Shown here: positions 1-5,231 of the stretch, in pieces
Position numbering within the stretch: position 1 is the first letter of the stretch
Layout of the letters: each line of letters starts with the position of its first letter
From: Oscillospiraceae bacterium
GTDB taxonomy: Bacteria > Bacillota_A > Clostridia > Oscillospirales > Oscillospiraceae
Length of the DNA: 5,231 nt
NCBI GenBank assembly: GCA_017549325.1
Contig: JAFYVA010000070.1
Coordinates: 1-5,231, forward strand
Reading direction: 5' to 3'
Position numbers and translations under genes: made by a program
Notes under the pieces: model-generated
Seen by the model: only the letters and a program-made list of their open reading frames with translations
Told to the model about the DNA's origin: nothing
Database searches by the model: none

Positions 1-173
1 ACGACCCCACGCTGATGCTCCATCAGGAATGGATCGCGGAGTGCGTCAAGAGGGGCGTGTTCTTTACCAATCACCATAACCACTTCATCAACGCCGCTCT
101 CACCGACGCGGATATCGCAGAGACCGTCGATATCGCCGAGGAAGCGTTCAAGACAGTAAGAGAAAGACATTAA
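1..173 (+). CDS. Class III aminotransferase, C-terminal end only (glutamate-1-semialdehyde aminomutase-like)
   Basis: The window opens inside a reading frame (codons begin at base 3) that gives 56 residues before TAA at 171-173. The segment with FFTNHHNHFIN, followed by LTDADIAETVDIAEEAF and a basic end, resembles the C-terminus of PLP-dependent class III aminotransferases. In glutamate-1-semialdehyde 2,1-aminomutases and relatives, a Gly-hydrophobic-Phe strand is followed by an HN-Phe-Ile-Ser/Asn segment, then 'hT-x-x-D-I' and a final helix. The PLP lysine and the rest of the enzyme lie outside the window, so substrate and exact subfamily cannot be decided. A real HemL would make 5-aminolevulinate for tetrapyrroles, but many homologues act on other substrates. 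The strong terminator a few bases downstream shows this is the last gene of its transcript and not part of the folT unit. Confidence 0.62.
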   Translation, partial: DPTLMLHQEWIAECVKRGVFFTNHHNHFINAALTDADIAETVDIAEEAFKTVRERH

Positions 174-177
174 AAGG

Positions 178-206
178 AAAAGAGAGCCGTCGCGGCTCTC
201 TTTTTT
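178..206 (+). terminator. Intrinsic terminator after the aminotransferase gene
   Basis: AGAGAGCCG (181-189), loop TCG, CGGCTCTCT (193-201): a perfect 9-bp GC-rich stem with flanking A's and a run of six T's (201-206). It begins within ten bases of the stop codon and separates the upstream transcript from the folT unit. Confidence 0.93.
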
Positions 207-209
207 ATC

Positions 210-238
210 TTGCATAATGTCTCCGATAGGTTTATACT
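210..238 (+). promoter_or_regulatory. Probable SigA promoter of the folT-GH5 unit
   Basis: A -10 box TATACT (233-238; 5 of 6 to TATAAT) sits 17 nt downstream of a weak -35 TTGCAT (210-215; TTG conserved). It lies directly after the upstream terminator. The expected start of transcription is near 245, a few bases before the riboswitch aptamer at 251, which is where a riboswitch leader should begin. Its position supports it more than the -35 match does. Confidence 0.7.
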
Positions 239-250
239 GTCCTTGTCTGA

Positions 251-345
251 GGCAGAGTAGGGGCCTGTGTGTCAAGTGTCGGCGGGACGGGGAGTTGTCC
301 GCTGAAAGAAGAGCCATCACAGTACCGGCCCCGCATCCCGCTGCC
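251..345 (+). promoter_or_regulatory. Tetrahydrofolate (THF) riboswitch aptamer, folT class
   Basis: The hallmarks of the THF-I riboswitch are readable. P1 pairs GGCAG (251-255) with CTGCC (341-345). The conserved GAGTAG follows P1 on the 5' side and GCATCC (333-338) precedes it on the 3' side. P2 pairs GGGGCC (260-265) with GGCCCC (327-332) and continues as TGTG (266-269) with CACA (318-321). The conserved AAGTG is at 274-278. P3 is a hairpin, 280-288 with 297-304 and one bulged G. Its loop GGGA (290-293) can pair with TCCC (336-339), matching the known L3-J2/1 pseudoknot of this class. The RNA senses reduced folates and normally turns off folate transport or synthesis genes when they are plentiful. 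The next gene is folT, the most typical target. The junction sequences diverge somewhat from the textbook examples. Confidence 0.9.
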
Positions 346-375
346 GCATGGCAGGCACGGCGTGATATCCGACAC

Positions 376-443
376 CCTCCTTGTTGTGCGGCTGATCCGA
401 CTTGCTCGGACTGCCGAGAGCACAAAACAAGGAGGCCTTTTTT
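376..443 (+). promoter_or_regulatory. Riboswitch expression platform: SD-sequestering hairpin with terminator-like T-run
   Basis: CCTCCTTGTT (376-385) is fully complementary to AACAAGGAGG (426-435), which contains the folT Shine-Dalgarno sequence. The stem continues inward with GTGC (386-389) and GCAC (420-423), with two unpaired A's at 424-425, and then TCCGA (396-400) with TCGGA (406-410) around loop CTTGC. CC and six T's (438-443) follow the stem directly, so the same hairpin could act as an intrinsic terminator as well as hide the ribosome binding site. Which mode dominates cannot be read from sequence. Confidence 0.82.
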
Positions 444-1079
444 ATGTCTTTGTATTCCTCGCCCTTTTCCCGCAGCTACTGGCGCGATGCTGCCGCTGAG
501 CTGAAAGATTTGCGAAAGCTGCTGTTTGCGGCGCTGATGATCGCTGCCTGTCTCGTCCTCAACCGCTTCAAGATCCCGCTGGGAGAGAATTTGAGCCTCA
601 GCATCACCTATCTGGCCCGCGCGCTGTGCTCGCTGGTGTGCGGCCCTGTGGTGGCGGTGATCTTCGCCTTTGCCGAGGATACCGTCAGCTTCTTCGTCTC
701 CGGCGGCGGCTACGCCTATTTCCCCGGTTATGCCCTGACCACCATGCTGGGTTGCTTTTTCTACGCCCTCTTTTTCTACCGCGCACGCATTACGTGGGGG
801 CGTATCATCGTGGTGAAGGTGTTGACCAATATTCAGAATGTGTTCCTCGGCTCACTGTGGAGCGCCATTCTCTATAGTAAGGGCTACATATATTATCTCT
901 CCACCAGCGCGGTGAAGAATCTCCTCTACCTGCCTGTGCAGATTTTGCTGCTGTGGCTGCTGCTCCGTGCTCTGCTGCCTGTCCTTCACAAGATGGGCTG
1001 GCTGCCGCAACAGATGGGCAAGTCCATGCTGAAAAAGGAACGGAAAGAGGAAAAGCGAGGCTACGACCCCGAGCGGTAA
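444..1079 (+). CDS. folT: Folate-specific ECF transporter S component FolT
   Basis: This 211-residue integral membrane protein is the substrate-binding subunit of an energy-coupling factor importer for folates. It would work with shared EcfA/EcfA'/EcfT subunits encoded elsewhere. Family signs are the opening FSRSYWRDAAAELKDLR, then AALMIAACLVL with the AxxxA motif (A30, A34) that contacts EcfT, and about five to six hydrophobic helices (roughly 25-42, 54-84, 95-112, 120-143, 157-181). Typical positions include CGPVVAVIFAFAEDT (66-80) and YFPGYALTTMLG (92-103). A charged, lysine/arginine-rich tail (182-211) is cytoplasmic by the positive-inside rule. The start at 444 is preferred over an upstream ATG at 402 because AAGGAGG (429-435) lies 8 nt before it, the protein then begins like family members, and 402 falls inside the regulatory hairpin. 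A THF riboswitch precedes it, which strongly supports folate as substrate. Confidence 0.93.
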   Translation: MSLYSSPFSRSYWRDAAAELKDLRKLLFAALMIAACLVLNRFKIPLGENLSLSITYLARALCSLVCGPVVAVIFAFAEDTVSFFVSGGGYAYFPGYALTTMLGCFFYALFFYRARITWGRIIVVKVLTNIQNVFLGSLWSAILYSKGYIYYLSTSAVKNLLYLPVQILLLWLLLRALLPVLHKMGWLPQQMGKSMLKKERKEEKRGYDPER

Positions 1080-1103
1080 AAGCTAAAGAAACAGGAGGGA
1101 ACT

Positions 1104-2741
1104 ATGAAAAGAATTGCCGTTGTTCTATCAGTACTTTTACTTCTGTGCCTGTGCGTTGGCTGCGGAAGTGAGGTGGAAGTACAGGACTATCAGCGTTTGG
1201 TTGAGGTGTCTTCTGCCGATGCCCGCACGGCTGTGCTTGCCGATGACACATTGGAGTTGGCTGCACAAATGCCGGATGCTGCATGGAACAGTCTGCCGAA
1301 ATGGAACGGTATAACGGTTCCCAATTTGCAGGAATATGGAATGGAATATGACGGTCAGCCGCAGGTGTTCAGCAGAGAGGATATGGAGAACATTTCCAAC
1401 CTCGGCTTCAACTTCGTCCGTGTTCCTCTCGACACGAGGATTTTCCTTGATTGGGATGATCCCAGCAAGGTGCATTTGGAAAAGCTGGTAAACTTGGATG
1501 AACTGATCTCCTGGGGCGCTGCGTTTGGCACACATGTATGTGTCGATGTGCATTCCAGTTTTGGTTTTACCACAGACGAAGATGCTGCCAACGATACCCT
1601 CTGGGGAAATCCGGAGGAGCAGGAAATTTTTCTGTCCTTCTGGGATATGCTGGCAGAGCGATATAAAGAAGTTCCCAGCAGTCTGCTGTCCTTCAATCTG
1701 ATGAACGAACCCACCTGGGGCATTACGGAGGAGCAATATGTGGACTTTATGCGGTGCACTATGGAGCGAATTCGTACTTATACGCCGGACAGATTGATTT
1801 TCGTGGATACGTTGCACGTAGCCGGAAATCCGATATATTCCCTTGTGGAAGATCAGGTTGCCCAGTCGTTCCACTTCTATGAGCCCAATGCACTGACCCA
1901 CGCAAACGATTATTTCGATTTCGGCGGCGCGTACCCGGTAATCAGAGGTAAGGGTTTTATTTCACACCATGTGGAGCCTGCTGAATTTGTGATGGAAGGA
2001 AGCTTTCCCGCCGGAACAAAAGTGGGATTCACTGTAAACGAAGTTCATAAGGGCGGAACCATCTCCCTTACAGCGGATGGAAAAGAGATTTTTTCCAATG
2101 AATATGATTATGATGCCGTGGGAGAAGATGGCTGCGTCTATCTATATGAAGAAGGAACCGAGGGAGAGTTCCGCGGATATGACAATGTATTCGAGGTAGT
2201 CTTGCCGGAGGATGCCACTGTACTGCGACTTCATGCAACTGGAGATATCTATTGGTTTAATCTTGCGAGAATGTATATCCTTACAGGCGAGAAACAGTAT
2301 ATGTTTGAAGAAAATACGGATTCTTTGCCGGAAGGAATCGACTTCGAACGCATTCCTACTCCTCACATTATGATCAATGAGGATGGAACCATCACCGATG
2401 AAGGAAATATTCTCTTTCGGGTTGTAGATGGTGCATATATCCATGATAAATTTGCACAGTACAAGGCCTTTTCTGAGGAAACCGGTGTGGCGGTTATGCT
2501 GCAGGAGTTTGGTGTGACTACCGTTGCAGACTATGGCCTGACTTTGGCGTACTTGAATGATCTGCTGGATGCTGCGAATGCCAATGACCTCAACTGGTGC
2601 GGCTGGGATTACTTTGGCCCGTTCAACTTCTATTCGGTGAACGAGTACAATCTGCGCGAGGGCGCAACTTATGAAGAATTTTCCAACGGCTGGATCGCCA
2701 CGGAAATGTTGGAAGTATACCAAAATCATTTGACGCAATAA
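1104..2741 (+). CDS. Secreted GH5-family glycoside hydrolase lipoprotein with an internal insertion
   Basis: This 545-residue protein starts at ATG 1104 behind AGGAGG (1093-1098). It opens with a signal peptide and a lipobox-like LCVGC, so Cys20 is the likely lipidated residue; Cys17 at -3 is atypical. The rest follows the GH5 (clan GH-A) barrel: Arg106 in FVRVPLD, His150 in VDVHSS, the acid/base Glu202 in FNLMNEPTWG, His257 and Tyr259 in SFHFYEP, the nucleophile Glu468 in MLQEFGV, and Trp501 in CGWDYFG. Both catalytic glutamates are present, so it should be an active retaining beta-glycosidase on the outer face of the membrane. Between barrel strands 6 and 7 is an extra block (about 285-440) rich in predicted beta strands. 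Substrate (beta-glucan, mannan or other) cannot be told from sequence alone. Base composition is near 45% GC in sampled lines against about 57-73% in sampled folT and hrcA lines, suggesting a different origin. It follows folT by 24 nt with no visible promoter or terminator. Confidence 0.88.
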   Translation: MKRIAVVLSVLLLLCLCVGCGSEVEVQDYQRLVEVSSADARTAVLADDTLELAAQMPDAAWNSLPKWNGITVPNLQEYGMEYDGQPQVFSREDMENISNLGFNFVRVPLDTRIFLDWDDPSKVHLEKLVNLDELISWGAAFGTHVCVDVHSSFGFTTDEDAANDTLWGNPEEQEIFLSFWDMLAERYKEVPSSLLSFNLMNEPTWGITEEQYVDFMRCTMERIRTYTPDRLIFVDTLHVAGNPIYSLVEDQVAQSFHFYEPNALTHANDYFDFGGAYPVIRGKGFISHHVEPAEFVMEGSFPAGTKVGFTVNEVHKGGTISLTADGKEIFSNEYDYDAVGEDGCVYLYEEGTEGEFRGYDNVFEVVLPEDATVLRLHATGDIYWFNLARMYILTGEKQYMFEENTDSLPEGIDFERIPTPHIMINEDGTITDEGNILFRVVDGAYIHDKFAQYKAFSEETGVAVMLQEFGVTTVADYGLTLAYLNDLLDAANANDLNWCGWDYFGPFNFYSVNEYNLREGATYEEFSNGWIATEMLEVYQNHLTQ

Positions 2742-2749
2742 AGTTGTTT

Positions 2750-2784
2750 GCAAGGCTGCCTCTCTTGGGGCGGCCTTGCTTTTT
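2750..2784 (+). terminator. Intrinsic terminator of the folT-GH5 unit
   Basis: GCAAGGCTGCC (2750-2760) pairs with GGCGGCCTTGC (2769-2779): 11 bp with one G-U pair and an 8-nt loop, followed by five T's (2780-2784). It starts 8 nt after the GH5 stop codon and isolates the heat-shock operon from upstream transcription. Confidence 0.93.
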
Positions 2785-2809
2785 GTTTCCAACGTTCACA
2801 ATTATTTCA

Positions 2810-2838
2810 TTGACATTCCCTGACGGTGGTGGTACACT
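2810..2838 (+). promoter_or_regulatory. SigA promoter of the hrcA-grpE-dnaK operon
   Basis: A perfect -35 TTGACA (2810-2815), a 17-nt spacer and -10 TACACT (2833-2838; 4 of 6 to TATAAT). Transcription should start near 2845, inside the left arm of the CIRCE operator, so bound HrcA would block the polymerase start region. Confidence 0.9.
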
Positions 2839-2841
2839 GAG

Positions 2842-2868
2842 TTAGCACTCGGGAAGAAAGAGTGCTAA
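2842..2868 (+). promoter_or_regulatory. CIRCE operator (HrcA binding site)
   Basis: TTAGCACTC (2842-2850), nine bases, GAGTGCTAA (2860-2868): an exact match to the CIRCE consensus, arms and spacing included. CIRCE is the inverted repeat bound by the HrcA dimer, and repression is lifted on heat shock when HrcA loses its fold or its GroE support. The right arm ends two bases before the hrcA Shine-Dalgarno sequence, so the same repeat would also form a hairpin in the mRNA leader. Confidence 0.98.
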
Positions 2869-2882
2869 ACGGAGAAATAATT

Positions 2883-3935
2883 ATGGAACTGACTGCCAGA
2901 AAAAAGGAAATATTGAAGATTCTGGTGGACAGCTACATTGCCACCGCCGAACCTCTGGGGTCCAAGGCCATCGCCGAGCGCATGACGGAGAAGGTAAGCT
3001 CCGCCACCGTGCGTAACGAGCTGGCAGATCTGAGCGAACTGGGATACCTGGAGCAGCCTCACACCAGCGCCGGACGCATCCCTTCGGCAAAGGGCTACCG
3101 CCTCTATGTCAACGAGTTGATGGAGCGCAAGACGCTGGACGGCGAGGAGGCCGAGCGGATCAGCGCCACCGTGCAGCGGGAGCTGCGCAGCACCGATCAG
3201 CTGATCGCCCGCACGGGGCAGATGGTGTCATCCTTCATGGACTACCCCACCTACGCCGCCACCGATCATCGCCGGACGGCTACCGTCCGCCGCTTTGAAC
3301 TGCTGGATGTGGATGGAAGCTCCGTCATCTCTGTGGTGATGCTCTCCGACAGCCGCGTAAAAAGTACGCTGCTGCCGCTGGAACTGCCGCTGGCAGAGGG
3401 CGCGCTGCAAAGCGTCACGCCGCTGCTGAACACCCACTTCACGGGTCTGAGCCGCGTGGAGATGCACACGAAGCTGATGAATCTCACCGATCAGGTTTCG
3501 CCGGAGAATTTTCTGCTCCTCAACCGCGCGGTGAATTACGCCGCCGAGCTGCTGGAGGAGACCGAGCGCAAACAGGTCTATGTGGGCGGCACCAGCCAGC
3601 TGTTGAAGATGCCGGAGTTCCGCGACATCGACAAGGCACACGATTTGATGCACTTTATGTCCGATTCCAGCGCCCAGCTTCCCATCCCTGCAGGCGACGC
3701 TTCCATGCAGATCCTCATTGGCCCGGAGAATGTCTCCGAGGCGTTGAAGGAGAGCAGCGTGGTGGTGGCCAGCTACGATATCGGTGATGGTATGCGCGGT
3801 CTTGTGGGCGTTGTGGGCCCCACGCGAATGGACTATGCCGCCGTGGCAGCGCGGCTGAGCTATTTTGCCGAGAGCTTGACCAAAATGTTCGGCAAAGCAC
3901 AACAACTACCCCCCAAGGAGGACGAGAAACTGTGA
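2883..3935 (+). CDS. hrcA: Heat-inducible transcription repressor HrcA
   Basis: This 350-residue repressor of class I heat-shock genes binds CIRCE. The N-terminal winged helix (about 1-77) shows the family hallmark SSATVRNELADLSELGYL (39-56) followed by EQPHTSAGRIPSAKGYR (57-73). The middle region (about 100-320) corresponds to the HrcA GAF-like and dimerisation domain, and the C-terminus has the conserved GPTRMDY segment. Length fits the family (about 340-350). The start is placed at ATG 2883, with GGAGA (2871-2875) upstream. The GTG at 2862 in the same frame is rejected because it lies inside the CIRCE right arm and has no ribosome binding site. The gene controls its own operon through the adjacent CIRCE, forming a negative feedback loop. 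Its stop overlaps the start of grpE. Confidence 0.98.
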   Translation: MELTARKKEILKILVDSYIATAEPLGSKAIAERMTEKVSSATVRNELADLSELGYLEQPHTSAGRIPSAKGYRLYVNELMERKTLDGEEAERISATVQRELRSTDQLIARTGQMVSSFMDYPTYAATDHRRTATVRRFELLDVDGSSVISVVMLSDSRVKSTLLPLELPLAEGALQSVTPLLNTHFTGLSRVEMHTKLMNLTDQVSPENFLLLNRAVNYAAELLEETERKQVYVGGTSQLLKMPEFRDIDKAHDLMHFMSDSSAQLPIPAGDASMQILIGPENVSEALKESSVVVASYDIGDGMRGLVGVVGPTRMDYAAVAARLSYFAESLTKMFGKAQQLPPKEDEKL

Positions 3936-4486
3936 GCGAACAGGAAAAGAACAACATGGAAACCCCTGAGGCAGATACCGCAGCGGAAAACACGGCAGCG
4001 GAAAACACCGCCGAAGAGATGAACTTTACCCTTACTGCCGAGCAGATGGCGCAGATGGAGCAGGTGGCCAAGACGGCGGCCGAGCTCAACGACAAGTACC
4101 TGCGTCTTGCCGCGGAATATGACAACTACCGCAAGCGCACCCAGCGTGAAAAAGAGGGCATCTACGGCGATGCCAAGATGGACACCATCAAAAAGTTTCT
4201 GTCCGTCTACGACAACCTCGAGCGCGGCGTGGCACAGTATGCTGAGGGTGATGCCCACCGCCAGGGGCTGGAGCTGATCGCCAAGCAGTTCATGGATGTG
4301 CTGGGAGGTCTGGGCGTTACGGAGATCGAGGCGCTGGGTAAGCCCTTTGACCCGGAAAAGCACAACGCCGTGATGCACGTGGAAGACGAGGCCATCGAGG
4401 AGAGCACCGTTGTGGAGGTGTTCCAGAAGGGCTTCATGCTGGGCGAGAAAGTCCTGCGTTTTTCCATGGTGAAAGTGGCAAACTAA
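3932..4486 (+). CDS. grpE: Nucleotide exchange factor GrpE (DnaK co-chaperone)
   Basis: This 184-residue GrpE promotes ADP release from DnaK in the cytoplasm. After an acidic, probably disordered N-terminus (about 1-33) containing a duplicated AAENT unit comes the long dimeric coiled coil (about 35-90) with LRLAAEYDNYRKRTQREKE. Then follow the four-helix and beta-domain region with YDNLERG, PFDPEKHNAVMHVED and VVEVFQKGFMLGEKVLRFSMVKV, all characteristic of the family. The start is GTG 3932, whose GTGA overlaps the hrcA TGA by four bases, with AAGGAGG (3915-3921) ten bases upstream. This suggests translational coupling to hrcA. An in-frame ATG at 3956 is a weaker alternative that would shorten the protein by eight residues. 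Order between hrcA and dnaK is the standard Firmicute arrangement. Confidence 0.98.
   Translation: MSEQEKNNMETPEADTAAENTAAENTAEEMNFTLTAEQMAQMEQVAKTAAELNDKYLRLAAEYDNYRKRTQREKEGIYGDAKMDTIKKFLSVYDNLERGVAQYAEGDAHRQGLELIAKQFMDVLGGLGVTEIEALGKPFDPEKHNAVMHVEDEAIEESTVVEVFQKGFMLGEKVLRFSMVKVAN
3980..4008 (+). repeat. Tandem duplication of a 15-bp unit inside grpE
   Basis: GCAGCGGAAAACAC occurs at 3980-3993 and again at 3995-4008, a 15-bp period that encodes AAENT twice in the acidic N-terminal tail. Being in frame and in a disordered part, it is a likely site for length variation by slippage. Confidence 0.85.

Positions 4487-5231
<745 letters not shown>

Noticed and set aside
240..246. TCCTTGT, same as 378-384 in the platform, as an upstream anti-SD
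   Set aside because: It lies at or before the predicted transcription start near 245, so most of it should not be in the RNA.
402..443. Upstream ATG for folT at 402
   Set aside because: It lies inside the regulatory hairpin and lacks an SD, while ATG 444 has AAGGAGG at the right distance and gives a family-like N-terminus.
217..504. 95-codon open frame over the folT leader
   Set aside because: It runs through the riboswitch and expression platform, lacks a ribosome binding site and has no recognisable protein features; the RNA structure explains this stretch.
1137..1901. Long minus-strand open frame (254 codons) opposite the GH5 gene
   Set aside because: It mirrors the codon structure of a clear GH5 enzyme, and its translation shows no domain or start signal.
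2862..2882. GTG start for hrcA at 2862
   Set aside because: It is within the CIRCE right arm and without an SD; ATG 2883 has GGAGA upstream and gives the standard N-terminus.

Overview
The window looks like the chromosome of a Clostridia-class Firmicute, probably a gut Oscillospiraceae/Ruminococcaceae relative. The evidence is the hrcA-grpE-dnaK gene order behind a perfect CIRCE operator, a Gram-positive-type DnaK that lacks the long N-terminal-domain insertion of the E. coli protein, strong AGGAGG ribosome binding sites, SigA-type promoters, and a THF riboswitch in front of a folate ECF transporter gene. The family-level placement is inference. All genes lie on the + strand.

Left part (1-206): the last codons of a class III aminotransferase of the glutamate-1-semialdehyde aminomutase type, closed by a strong intrinsic terminator.

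Middle part (207-2784): a self-contained transcription unit. A SigA-like promoter (210-238) is followed by a tetrahydrofolate riboswitch aptamer (251-345). Its expression platform is one long hairpin (376-435) that buries the Shine-Dalgarno sequence of the next gene and ends in a T-run. Then come folT (folate-specific ECF S component) and, only 24 nt later, a gene for a secreted GH5-family glycoside hydrolase lipoprotein. The GH5 gene is visibly more AT-rich than its neighbours and carries an approximately 150-residue insertion inside its catalytic barrel. A terminator closes the unit. No promoter or terminator is visible between folT and the GH5 gene, so the hydrolase appears to be under folate control, which is unexpected.

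Right part (2785-5231): the class I heat-shock operon. A SigA promoter with perfect TTGACA overlaps a perfect CIRCE operator, followed by hrcA, grpE (start codon overlapping the hrcA stop) and the 5' part of dnaK. HrcA is the repressor that binds CIRCE, so the operon is autoregulated. GrpE is the nucleotide exchange factor of DnaK. Between grpE and dnaK lies a 242-bp gap filled by nested inverted repeats: a 14-bp outer inverted repeat enclosing further hairpins, preceded by another long hairpin. It may be a dispersed palindromic element, an mRNA processing or attenuation structure, or both. This gap is the least explained part of the window.
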